Assembly: GCA_017307785.1 (NCBI GenBank)
Contig: JAFKGI010000016.1
Coordinates: 62,001-126,000 of the forward strand
Length of the DNA: 64,000 bases
Source of the DNA: Vulcanimicrobiota bacterium
GTDB taxonomy: Bacteria; Vulcanimicrobiota; Xenobia; Xenobiales; JADMJV01
Reading direction: 5' to 3'
Shown: one piece after another, positions 17,101-24,430 of the stretch
Layout of the letters: the number at the start of each line of letters is the position of its first letter
Numbering within the stretch: the first letter of the stretch is position 1
The notes under the pieces: generated by a model
Told to the model about the DNA's origin: nothing
The model's database searches: none
Seen by the model: only the letters and a program-made list of their open reading frames with translations
Program-made: the position numbers and the translations under genes

Positions 17101-17857
17101 GTGCTTCATCGCTGCGAGAAATGCGCGAGAGTTCGGGCACCGCTTCGGTGGAAATCAGCAGCGGGTAGCGCTTGTTGGCCTTGTTGATGTAGACGCCCAG
17201 TTCGGTGGCGCCGCACACCAGCACCGCCTCGGGATGCTGCGAGCGCAGTTCCAGCAAGGCCGCCAGGGTGGTGGGACGCAGCCAGCGTTGCGAAGCGGTG
17301 GTGTACTCGACCTCGTCGAGGGCGGGCGGAGCCTGAGCCAGGCGCTCGCGGAAGGGATCTTCGGAGGCACGATTCTGCTGGGCGTCCAGAAAGGCTTCGC
17401 GGATGGGGCGGTAACCGGTGCAGCGGCACAGGTTGCCGTTCAACTGATCGTTGACCTGCCAGCCTTCCTCCAGGTTCTCGCGATAGTAGCCTTCGAACAT
17501 GGAGGCGATGAATCCGGGAGTACAGTAGCCGCACTGCGAACCATATTTGCGCACCATGGCCGCCTGCACGGGATGCAGAGCCTCGGGAGTGCCGATGCCT
17601 TCGACGGTTATGACCTCCCGACCGGCCAGGCTGGGCAGCAGCGCAATGCAGCTGTTGATGGCCCGGTAGGTGGTCTTGCCCGAAGCGGTGCGATCGACCA
17701 CGGCCACCGTGCAGGCCCCGCAGTCTCCCTCCGCGCAGCCTTCTTTGCTGCCGGTGCAACCGGTGCCGCGCAGGTAGGACAGAAGCGACTTGTTGGTCGA
17801 TTCGTCGGTGACTTGAACGGTGCGCCCGTTCAACGTGAATTCGAAGTGGGTACTCAA
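14096..17857 (-). CDS. Xanthine dehydrogenase, single-chain (Fe-S, FAD and molybdopterin domains)
   Basis: This enzyme oxidises hypoxanthine and xanthine to urate. The 1253-residue chain carries all domains in the order seen in eukaryotic XDH. The plant-type 2Fe-2S site is C41, C46, C49 and C70, and the second 2Fe-2S site is C109, C112, C144 and C146. The FAD domain is at about 185-450 (RPIRNRASLGGNLVTASPIGD), and the molybdopterin domain runs from about 490 (APRMGGGFGGKET, AYRGFGGPQ, EMGQGLYTK, GEPPFMLAMS with the catalytic Glu). Most bacteria split this into two or three genes. The start is TTG. It is the last gene of the minus-strand arm after uraH and puuD. Molybdenum cofactor genes are not in the window. 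Confidence 0.93.
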   Translation of the reverse strand: MSTHFEFTLNGRTVQVTDESTNKSLLSYLRGTGCTGSKEGCAEGDCGACTVAVVDRTASGKTTYRAINSCIALLPSLAGREVITVEGIGTPEALHPVQAAMVRKYGSQCGYCTPGFIASMFEGYYRENLEEGWQVNDQLNGNLCRCTGYRPIREAFLDAQQNRASEDPFRERLAQAPPALDEVEYTTASQRWLRPTTLAALLELRSQHPEAVLVCGATELGVYINKANKRYPLLISTEAVPELSRISRSDEALVVGASASLTALEESLAGDFPQLQKMLLVFASRPIRNRASLGGNLVTASPIGDMAPVLLSLGATVQLASQRGTRTVELADFFVGYRKTVLAADEIMVSVTIPRAAARLAASYKVSKRRELDIAIVSAGFWLDLEGDKVSGARLAYGGVAAMPSRALKTEAFLLGKPWNADTVASACEVLAGEFAPIDDVRAGAAFRRGLIVSLFEKFWLGEESAAQDGPLDFCVGPGYAEAEASRALKHESAIGHVTGTAIYVDDQASLRPMLEIWPVLSTQGHARILKLDTSLAEKMPGIVRVLTAQDVPGINDIGALRQDEALFADGEVFFHGQIVAAVVGRTLEECKTAAAAVVVEYEALPQIRSARQAWEQSSYHTEPHIIRRGDVEAALQASPHLLSGEFDLGGQEHFYLESQAAWAERGDDGDMFVCSSTQHPSEIQAVVSHVLHVPRNKVVVEAPRMGGGFGGKETQGNGFAALVALAAWKTGKPARIQLDRDIDMVVTGKRHPFWGKYEVGFDGEGRLRGVRATLISDGGWALDLSESINDRALFHIDNSYYLPAAEVTGRVGKTNNCSFTAYRGFGGPQGMIYIEEMLDRIARHLGLPPEVVRERNLYHGSGESNTTHYGQPLEDNRIPEIWVSLCKQARFSERRREIAAWNSAHPQRKRGLAITPVKFGISFTASFLNQAGALVLIYRDGTVQVNHGGTEMGQGLYTKIRGVAMRELGISADHVRVMKTRTDKVPNTSPTAASSGADLNGAAVKAACETLRGRLAEVAAGMMAEQGKPTDAASLVFADDRVGELSFAAVVDRAYLQQVQLSTTGYYRTPGLAYDKKKGHGIPFYYFAYGAAVSEVEVDGLTGMKRVLRVDILHDVGDSLNPNVDRGQIEGAFVQGMGWLTGEELKWTADGRLLSHSASTYQIPSIGDAPAELNVTLLPKATQEGVIHGSKAVGEPPFMLAMSVREALRDAVAAFASGSPQQVDLPAPATHEAIYAAIQAVRGVPVREGAPS

Positions 17858-17900
17858 AGGACCACTCTTTTAGTTACGCCCCCCTCGGGGTCCTGCCGAG

Positions 17901-19088
17901 TTACTTTAGGGGGCAGCCGGCGGCGATCCAGCGTCCCAAAAGGGCCCGTTCCTCAGGGGTCATCTTGGTGGCGTTGCCGAGCGGCATGACCTGGCGATCC
18001 ACCGCCTGCATCTTGATGCGATCGGCGGCTTCCACCATCTGGCTGGGTGAATCGAGCTTCAGTCCCTTGGGCGCTTCCACGAAGCCCATACCGGGCGACT
18101 CTGAGTGGCAGACGGCGCAGCGTTGCGCGATGACCACGCGCACTTCGGCGAAGGGCGGGGCATCGGCGGCGGTAGGCGCCACCGGCGGTTTGGGAGCGGG
18201 CCAGAGAACCCAGAAGATGCCGGCCGTGGCGGAGGCGGCGATGGCGGCGGCAATGCGTCCGGCGGTGGTGAAACCGACCAGGAACAAATGGCGCATACCG
18301 GCGCCAAAGACGATGAAGAGGGCCATCAGCGCCCAGTTCAGGTGGTGTCCGAAGATGCCGGCAAAGTGGTTGCTCAGCATCAGGAAAATGACCGGGAAAG
18401 TGAAGTAAGTGTTGTGGGTGGAGCGGAACTTGGCGTGCTTACTCAGGCCGTAGTTCACTTCTTCGCCGCCGGCGGCCATCGAGTACATCTTGCGCTGGGG
18501 CGGGATGATGTGAATCCACACGTTGAAAGCCATCAGCGAGGCCATGATGGCGCCCATTTGCAAGAAGGCGGCGCGGCCCGAGAGGGTGTGGGTCAGCCAC
18601 CAGTCCAGCCCGAAGAGGTAGGCCAGCGTCAGCGAGCCGCACAGCAGAGTGCGGTGACGCAGCGGGGTGCGCCACAGACCGTCATACAGAATCCAAGATC
18701 CGACGATGGAACCGAAGCTGAGGCCGACGGCCTGCAAGCCGGTGAGGTTGCGCACGTCGGGGTCGACCATGTAGGACTTGGCGCTCAGCCAGTAGACCAC
18801 GATCAGCAGCAGAAAGCCGCTGATCCAGGTACCGGTGGCTTCCATCCAGAACCAGCGCAGCTTGGGGGGAAGCTTGCCGGCCAGCAGCGGGCGTTTCTCC
18901 ACCGTGTAATAGCTGCCGCCGTGGATCAGCCAGGTGATGCCGGAGACGTGGGGGCGCTTCTCGGGGTCTTCGTACATGTGGTTGTCGAGCCACATGAACA
19001 AAAGCGAGTCGCCGATCCACATAATCGCGGTGATGACGTGGATCCAGCGCAGCAATATACCGAGCCATTCTTCAAAAGGACCTAACAT
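17901..19088 (-). CDS. puuD: Membrane urate oxidase PuuD with C-terminal cytochrome c domain
   Basis: PuuD converts urate to 5-hydroxyisourate and passes electrons to a haem c domain. The protein has about eight membrane helices (LLRWIHVITAIMWIGDSLLF, HIIPPQRKMYSM, HNTYFTFPVIFLMLSNHF) and then a soluble tail with a CAVCH haem-binding motif and a later Met ligand candidate (VMPLGN). I start at ATG 19088 (MLGPFEEWLG). An upstream in-frame TTG would add 15 residues. It sits between uraH and XDH, matching its step in the pathway. Confidence 0.9.
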   Translation of the reverse strand: MLGPFEEWLGILLRWIHVITAIMWIGDSLLFMWLDNHMYEDPEKRPHVSGITWLIHGGSYYTVEKRPLLAGKLPPKLRWFWMEATGTWISGFLLLIVVYWLSAKSYMVDPDVRNLTGLQAVGLSFGSIVGSWILYDGLWRTPLRHRTLLCGSLTLAYLFGLDWWLTHTLSGRAAFLQMGAIMASLMAFNVWIHIIPPQRKMYSMAAGGEEVNYGLSKHAKFRSTHNTYFTFPVIFLMLSNHFAGIFGHHLNWALMALFIVFGAGMRHLFLVGFTTAGRIAAAIAASATAGIFWVLWPAPKPPVAPTAADAPPFAEVRVVIAQRCAVCHSESPGMGFVEAPKGLKLDSPSQMVEAADRIKMQAVDRQVMPLGNATKMTPEERALLGRWIAAGCPLK

Positions 19089-19174
19089 GGGATGCGCCAG
19101 TTTCGCAGACCCCGACTCGCTCCCCTGCGCCAAAAAGAGTTCCAGGGGAACATCTAGAACCGCATGGCGTGAAG

Positions 19175-19519
19175 TTAACTTCCTCGGTAGGTACTGTAAG
19201 CGTAGGGCGAGACCAGCAGCGGCACATGGTAGTGCGCCCCGGCATCTTCGATGCCGAAAGCCAGCGGCACCATGTCCAGGAACGGCACCTCGGCCAACTG
19301 GACGCCTCGGGCTCGGAAATAGGCACCGGCCTCGAACTCCAGAGTGTAGCGACCTCTTTTGAAAGCTTCGCCTTCCAGCAGCGGGCCATCCACACGCCCG
19401 TCGGAGTTGGTGACCGTCTCCACCAAGAGCTTGTGCGAGCTGTCAAAAAGTCGGATGGCCAGGCCCGCCGCCGGGCAGCCATGTGCGGTATCAAGAACGT
19501 GAGTCGTCAATTTTCCCAT
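19175..19519 (-). CDS. uraH: 5-hydroxyisourate hydrolase (transthyretin-like)
   Basis: UraH hydrolyses 5-hydroxyisourate to OHCU. The 114-residue protein has the family N-terminal signature LTTHVLDTAHGCPA, the central GRVDGPLL, the HYHVPLLVSPYAYSTY segment and the diagnostic C-terminal YRGS. I start at ATG 19519 (MGKLTTHV) rather than an ATG 7 codons upstream. It is the first gene of the minus-strand arm, and only 41 bp separate it from the divergent puuE. Confidence 0.93.
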   Translation of the reverse strand: MGKLTTHVLDTAHGCPAAGLAIRLFDSSHKLLVETVTNSDGRVDGPLLEGEAFKRGRYTLEFEAGAYFRARGVQLAEVPFLDMVPLAFGIEDAGAHYHVPLLVSPYAYSTYRGS

Positions 19520-19560
19520 AGACCAGGATACTACGATCAATCGGCAAGAAAGGGCAAATC
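19520..19560. promoter_or_regulatory. Short divergent intergenic region of the purine-degradation cluster
   Basis: Both arms of the purine cluster start from this 41 bp gap. It holds the puuE ribosome site (AGAAAGGG) but has little room for two promoters, so promoter elements probably extend into the coding ends. No clear -10 or -35 was found. Confidence 0.4.
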
Positions 19561-20472
19561 ATGAGTTCAGATCCCCGTGACTATGTCGGCTACGGCCAGC
19601 ACCCCCCACATCCCAGGTGGCCCAACAACGCCCGCGTGGCCGTGCAGGTGGTGCTCAACTACGAGGAGGGCGGTGAAAACTGCGTCCTCAACGGTGACCC
19701 CGCCGCCGAGACCTTCCTTTCCGAGATCATCAACGCGCCCCGGGTGGAAGGGCGCCATATGAGCATGGAGCAGATCTACGAATACGGCACGCGGGCCGGC
19801 GTCTGGCGCCTCATGCGCTTGTTCCGCAAATACAAAATCCCGGTCACCATTTTCGCGGTGGCCATGGCCCTGGAAAAGTATCCCGAGATGGCCCGGGCCT
19901 TTGTGGATGAGGGTTATGAGATTTGCTCCCACGGATACCGCTGGATCAATTACCAGGACGTGGACGAAGCCACCGAGCGCGAGCACATGAACAAGGCCAT
20001 CGAAATCATCGAGCGCCTGACCGGAGCGCCGCCGGACGGCTGGTACACCGGCCGCACCAGTCCCAACACGCGCCGACTGGTGGCCGAAAACGGCTCCTTC
20101 CTTTATGACGCCGACGACTACAGCGACGACCTGCCGTTCTGGACCCACACCGCCGGCAAGCCGCAACTGATCGTGCCCTACACGCTCGACACCAACGACA
20201 TGCGCTTCGCATCCTTTCAGGGTTTCAACACCGGCGACCATTTTTTCAGCTATCTGAAGGACGCCTTCGACACCCTCTACGAAGAAGGGGCCAGCGCTCC
20301 CAAAATGATGTCGGTGGGTCTGCATTGCCGGCTGGTGGGTCGACCGGGCCGCATCCGTGGTCTGGAGAGATTTTTCCAGCACATCACCTCGTTCCCGGAC
20401 GTCTGGATCTGCCGCCGGGTGGACATCGCCCGCCACTGGCACGAACATCATCCTTATCAGGAGACGAAATGA
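19561..20472 (+). CDS. puuE: Allantoinase PuuE (polysaccharide deacetylase-like)
   Basis: PuuE hydrolyses allantoin to allantoate. The 303-residue product has the NodB-fold layout of this allantoinase family: RDYVGYGQHPPHPRWPNNAR at the N-terminus, YEEGGENCVLNGD, GYEICSHGYRWINYQ, GWYTGRTSPNTRRLV and MMSVGLHCRLVGRPGR. Length and motifs match the family throughout. The stop overlaps the uraD start as ATGA. Confidence 0.92.
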   Translation: MSSDPRDYVGYGQHPPHPRWPNNARVAVQVVLNYEEGGENCVLNGDPAAETFLSEIINAPRVEGRHMSMEQIYEYGTRAGVWRLMRLFRKYKIPVTIFAVAMALEKYPEMARAFVDEGYEICSHGYRWINYQDVDEATEREHMNKAIEIIERLTGAPPDGWYTGRTSPNTRRLVAENGSFLYDADDYSDDLPFWTHTAGKPQLIVPYTLDTNDMRFASFQGFNTGDHFFSYLKDAFDTLYEEGASAPKMMSVGLHCRLVGRPGRIRGLERFFQHITSFPDVWICRRVDIARHWHEHHPYQETK

Positions 20473-20918
20473 GCAAAGCCGAGTTCGTTCAAAAATACGG
20501 CGGTATCTACGAGCATTCGGCCTGGGTGGCCGAACAGGCTCACGGCGCCAGCGACATCCCCGCCGCCATGCGGGCGGCTGTGGAGGCAGCCGGCCACGAG
20601 AGTCAACTGGCGCTGCTGCGGGCTCACCCGGACCTGGGGGAGAAGTTGGACACCCTGACGCCGGACTCGACGGCCGAACAGCAGGGAGCCGGTCTCAACC
20701 TGTGCAGCCCCGAGGAATTCCAGGAGTTCCACCAGCTCAACAACGCCTACAAAGAGAAATTTGGCTTCCCCTTCATCGTGGCCGTCAAGGGATTGAACCG
20801 CCACGACATTCTGGAGCGCTTCCGCCAGCGCATCCACAACTCCCAGGAAGCCGAATTCCGCACCGCTCTGGAGCAGGTGCATCGCATCGCCGGCTTCCGC
20901 CTGGCCGATCTTTCGTGA
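20469..20918 (+). CDS. uraD: OHCU decarboxylase
   Basis: UraD decarboxylates 2-oxo-4-hydroxy-4-carboxy-5-ureidoimidazoline to S-allantoin. The 149-residue protein shows the family motifs LLRAHPDLGEKL, SPEEFQEFHQLNNAYKEKFG, FPFIVAVKG and a Glu/His-containing C-terminal helix (ALEQVHRIAGFRLADL). It is coupled at both ends: ATGA with puuE and GTGA with the ureidoglycolate lyase gene. Confidence 0.92.
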   Translation: MSKAEFVQKYGGIYEHSAWVAEQAHGASDIPAAMRAAVEAAGHESQLALLRAHPDLGEKLDTLTPDSTAEQQGAGLNLCSPEEFQEFHQLNNAYKEKFGFPFIVAVKGLNRHDILERFRQRIHNSQEAEFRTALEQVHRIAGFRLADLS

Positions 20919-21400
20919 GGAAACTCAAGCCCGAACCCTTGACCCGCGAGGCCTTCGCCCCCTACGGCGAGGTGATCGAGGTGGGCGGCGCCAAAGAGAT
21001 TCGGGAAATCAACTACGGAAACACCCGGCGCTTCCACGACCTGGCCGGTCTAGATATGGGAGAAGGGCGGGCGCTGGTGAGCATTTTTCGCTCCTCTCCC
21101 CTGCCCCGCCCCATTCCCCTCAAGGTGATGGAAGTGCATCCGCTGGGCTCACAGGCCTTCATGCCGCTGAACGGCCGCCCCTATCTGGTGGTGGTGGCCG
21201 GGCAGGGCGAATTTCAGACGGAAAACCTGCGCGTTTTTCTGGCCGGACCCGAGCAAGGCGTCAACTATCACAAGGGCTGCTGGCACCACTACAGCCTGGC
21301 CCTGGATGAGGCGTCCGACTTTTTAGTGATCGACCGGGACGGACCCGGAAACAACTGCCTGGAAGTGTTCCTGGATGAGGAGATCGTCATTGACTACTGA
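20915..21400 (+). CDS. allA: Ureidoglycolate lyase
   Basis: AllA splits ureidoglycolate to glyoxylate and urea. The GTG start at 20915 overlaps the uraD stop (GTGA). The 161-residue product has the family segments PLTREAFAPYGEVIEV, LKVMEVHPLGSQAFMPL, YLVVVA and GVNYHKGCWHHYSLAL, with the metal-ligand-type His residues. It is the last enzyme of the pathway but is encoded before allantoicase. Confidence 0.9.
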   Translation: MRKLKPEPLTREAFAPYGEVIEVGGAKEIREINYGNTRRFHDLAGLDMGEGRALVSIFRSSPLPRPIPLKVMEVHPLGSQAFMPLNGRPYLVVVAGQGEFQTENLRVFLAGPEQGVNYHKGCWHHYSLALDEASDFLVIDRDGPGNNCLEVFLDEEIVIDY

Positions 21401-22445
21401 ATTTCTGCCGGCCTTTTTGATCGGCTATTCCAACTCGGATTTTACTCAACCCCACGAAGTGGTGCTGCCTGACGAGGCCCCCGACTGCCGCCTGCAGTTC
21501 ACCCACATGGGAGCGCGCTATTCCGGTTACGAAACCCTGCGCCACAAGGCCACCACTCCCCAGAAGAACGGCTTTCGTTACGACCACAACGCCCATCACT
21601 GGCTGCACATCGGCCTCAGCAAACGTTCGCTGGTGCACACGCTCAAGATCAGCACCAAATGGTTTACGGGCAACCAGGTGCGAGCCGTCACCGTCGACCT
21701 GATCGACGAATTGACCGGCAAAACCCAGCGGGTGTTGGACCGCCAGTCCCTCAACCCGGACGCCGACCATGAATTCCCGGTGGCCGGAGTGGCCGCCACC
21801 GAATGCCGCGTCAAATGCTACTACGAGGGGGGCATCGCGCGTATTCAATTGTTCGGCGGCGCCGCTGCCGAACAACTCAAAGAGCGCCCCAATTTGCTGG
21901 AAACGGCGCAGATCTCCCACATTTCCAACGACCACTACGGCAACCCGGCCATGGCCGTGGCCGGCACTCGCAAGGAAACCCACATGGTGGGCTGGGAATC
22001 GGCCCGCACCGGCTTTGGAGAACGGGCCCTCTTTCAGCTGGAGAAGCCGGCGGAAATCGGAGAGCTGGTGGTGGACACCTACCTGCACCGACTCAACCCG
22101 CCCCTTTCCTCTCACCTCTTCGGTTGGAACGGCTCGGACATCGACGAGGCCATGAAGGAGGCGCCGCGCTGGAAGCTGGTGCTGGACGATGGCCGGGAGA
22201 TTTTGCCCGACGACTTTCAGGCCTACATGCTGGGCCAGAAATATTTGGAGGAAGGCGTGACCAGCTTTGACATCCGCCTGCACAACGACAATCCGCGCTG
22301 GTTACCGATCCTGGCCCACGGGGAACTGGCCGCCGACCGCTATCATCGCTTTCGTGATCTGCAGCCGGTGGGTCCGGTAACGCACCTGCTTTACATGCAC
22401 TACCCCAACGGGGGCATTCACGGCCTCAAGGCCTTCGCCCGATGA
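21390..22445 (+). CDS. alc: Allantoicase
   Basis: Allantoicase hydrolyses allantoate to ureidoglycolate and urea. The product has the duplicated beta-sandwich layout of the family: HWLHIGLSKRSLVHTLKIST in the first half and ERALFQLEKPAEIGELVVDT with HLLYMHYPNGGIHGLKAFAR in the second. I prefer the TTG at 21390 because AGGAGA lies 6 bases upstream. The in-frame ATG at 21375 is the alternative (356 residues). The gene overlaps allA and ends in ATGA with the TPR gene. Together with its neighbours it completes urate to glyoxylate. Confidence 0.88.
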   Translation: MTTEFLPAFLIGYSNSDFTQPHEVVLPDEAPDCRLQFTHMGARYSGYETLRHKATTPQKNGFRYDHNAHHWLHIGLSKRSLVHTLKISTKWFTGNQVRAVTVDLIDELTGKTQRVLDRQSLNPDADHEFPVAGVAATECRVKCYYEGGIARIQLFGGAAAEQLKERPNLLETAQISHISNDHYGNPAMAVAGTRKETHMVGWESARTGFGERALFQLEKPAEIGELVVDTYLHRLNPPLSSHLFGWNGSDIDEAMKEAPRWKLVLDDGREILPDDFQAYMLGQKYLEEGVTSFDIRLHNDNPRWLPILAHGELAADRYHRFRDLQPVGPVTHLLYMHYPNGGIHGLKAFAR

Positions 22446-23353
22446 AAAAGCGCTTCTTGTTGCTGTGCTGGTTGCTGGTGGCCCCGGTGTGGGCCCAGAG
22501 CGCTTACCAGTCGGGGGTGGACAACTACAAGAATCGCCAGTATGAGGCGGCGATTCCCTATTTTACCCAGGCCATTACGGCCGGGGAACAGCCGGACGGT
22601 GCCTATTACAATCGGGGCCAGTGTTATTATTTTGTCAGTCGCTACGACGAAGCCATTGCCGACTACACGGCCAGCTTGAAATTGAAAGCGAGCGTCAACG
22701 CCTTCTTTCAGCGTGGTCTGTGCCTGCACCAAAAGGGCAGTTTCGACGCGGCCATCAGCGACTACAGCGAAGGCCTGAAGCTGACTCCTTCCGATCCCGA
22801 ACTCTTCTACAACCGCGGCATCAGCCAGGAGGCGAAGGGGGCTCACGAGGAGGCCCTGAGCGACTACAACCAGGCGATTGCTCTGCGGCCCAACTATGCC
22901 AAGGCCTTCTGCAACCGCGGCAATGTCTATGCAGCCAAAAAAGACTACGTGGCCGCCATCGCCGACTACAGCAAATGCATCGAACTGGATTCCAGCTGGC
23001 CGGAAGCGTTCGACAATCGCGGCCTGGCCTACATTAACAGCCAGCCGCCGCAGCTCGACCTGGCCCTGGCCGATTTCAACAAGGCCATCGAAATCTCGCC
23101 CACCTACGCCAAGGCCTGGCGCGATCGCGGCATTCTCTACGTCTATAAGAAAGACTACCCGAAGGCCATTCTGGAACTCGACCAGGCGATTCTTCTCAAC
23201 CCCAAAGCCGCTCCCAGCTTCGTGATGCGCGGTGCGCTACGCGAGGACACCAAGAACCCGGCCGGGGCCCTGGCCGATTATCAGGAAGCCCTGAAGCTCG
23301 ACCCGGACAACCGGTTGGCCAAAGCCGGTCTGGCTCGCTTACAGAAGCCCTGA
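22442..23353 (+). CDS. Secreted tetratricopeptide-repeat protein
   Basis: The 303-residue product has a signal peptide (MKKRFLLLCWLLVAPVWAQS) and about eight TPR units with regular 34-residue spacing (YNRGQCYYFVSRYDEAIADY, AFCNRGNVYAAKKDYVAAIA, AWRDRGILYVYKKDYPKAIL). It fills nearly its whole length and probably acts as a periplasmic scaffold. The ATG overlaps the allantoicase stop, so it is translated with the purine operon although its role there is unclear. Confidence 0.85.
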   Translation: MKKRFLLLCWLLVAPVWAQSAYQSGVDNYKNRQYEAAIPYFTQAITAGEQPDGAYYNRGQCYYFVSRYDEAIADYTASLKLKASVNAFFQRGLCLHQKGSFDAAISDYSEGLKLTPSDPELFYNRGISQEAKGAHEEALSDYNQAIALRPNYAKAFCNRGNVYAAKKDYVAAIADYSKCIELDSSWPEAFDNRGLAYINSQPPQLDLALADFNKAIEISPTYAKAWRDRGILYVYKKDYPKAILELDQAILLNPKAAPSFVMRGALREDTKNPAGALADYQEALKLDPDNRLAKAGLARLQKP

Positions 23354-23414
23354 TCAAGAGATCTAGACGCCCTGAAGGTCTGAGCGGGATTTCCATAGGG
23401 TAGGTTGGGCTCGT

Positions 23415-24395
23415 ATGTTGCGCCGCCTCTTCGCCCTCTCGCTCCTGATCAGCCTGGGCCTGCCCGCGGGGGCCGCCGAGCCCGCTCGCTCGGGCCGCTC
23501 CTCCGGGGGAAAATCGCGTGGAGGCAAGGCCCGGGCCCCGGTGATTCACCCTAGCCGCATCGCGCTGCCGGAGAACCAAGGGGAGGATGAGGTGGAGGGG
23601 GGCGATATGGACGGCTCCAAGCTGTTCACGGCCGACACCGAAACCATGCCGGCCGGGCTGTGGAGCGTCAACGTCGGCTACTTTCTGTCGCTGGCCGACA
23701 AGCAGTTCGACGACCGGGGAGCCCAGAACGCCCTGGGAGAGACGCGCCGCTCCGACCTGTGGGTTCTTTCGGCCAGCACGGGTCTGAGCGACAATTGTGA
23801 CCTGACCATTCTGGGGGCGGCCAATCGTCTGAACGATCAGTTCCAAGAGGACAATTTGCCGGCCTCGGGTCTGGGTTCGGTGCAGGGCGCGGGCCTGACC
23901 AACGTGGCCATGCAGCTGCGCTGGCGACTGGTGGAGGACGAGGGGGACGGATTCAGTCTGGCCGTCATCGGCGGTCCCGCGCTGCAGCAGTCGCTGATCA
24001 CCGACGACGAGGACACCCTTTACCACGCCAACGCGGGTTTTGTAGGCTGGCAGCAGTCGGTGGTGCTGCGCCAGGACCTGGACCCGTTCAGCACCTGTCT
24101 GGAATTGTTTTACGGCTTTCCTCTGGCTTCCGGACCCAACACCTTTCAGCAGTTCGGCGCCAACCTGGGGGTGGGCTGGAATGCCAATGAATGGCTGCTG
24201 CCGGTGGCCGAACTCAACTACATCAAGGTCCTCCCCTATGGAGACACCACCGTGGACAGCCTGGCCGCCACCGTAGGATTGGTGCTCAAGCCCAACTCCA
24301 CCTCGGCCATCAGCCTGGGCGTGCAAAAGACGCTGTGCGGGCGCAACGTGGAGAACTTCACCACCTACACGGTCAGCGGCTCCCTCAGCTTCTGA
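23415..24395 (+). CDS. Predicted outer-membrane beta-barrel protein
   Basis: The 326-residue product has a signal peptide (about 1-21) and a basic Ser/Gly/Arg-rich linker (residues 25-45). Alternating-hydrophobic strands follow through to a terminal Phe (VSGSLSF), as in outer-membrane barrels. The segment AGLWSVNVGYFLSL resembles the start of transporter-like barrels of the phenol-degradation type, though I cannot confirm a family. It starts 61 bp after the TPR gene. Confidence 0.6.
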   Translation: MLRRLFALSLLISLGLPAGAAEPARSGRSSGGKSRGGKARAPVIHPSRIALPENQGEDEVEGGDMDGSKLFTADTETMPAGLWSVNVGYFLSLADKQFDDRGAQNALGETRRSDLWVLSASTGLSDNCDLTILGAANRLNDQFQEDNLPASGLGSVQGAGLTNVAMQLRWRLVEDEGDGFSLAVIGGPALQQSLITDDEDTLYHANAGFVGWQQSVVLRQDLDPFSTCLELFYGFPLASGPNTFQQFGANLGVGWNANEWLLPVAELNYIKVLPYGDTTVDSLAATVGLVLKPNSTSAISLGVQKTLCGRNVENFTTYTVSGSLSF

Positions 24396-24430
24396 AGGAT
24401 TTTTGGTTCCAGCTCTAAGGCTGGAGCAAG

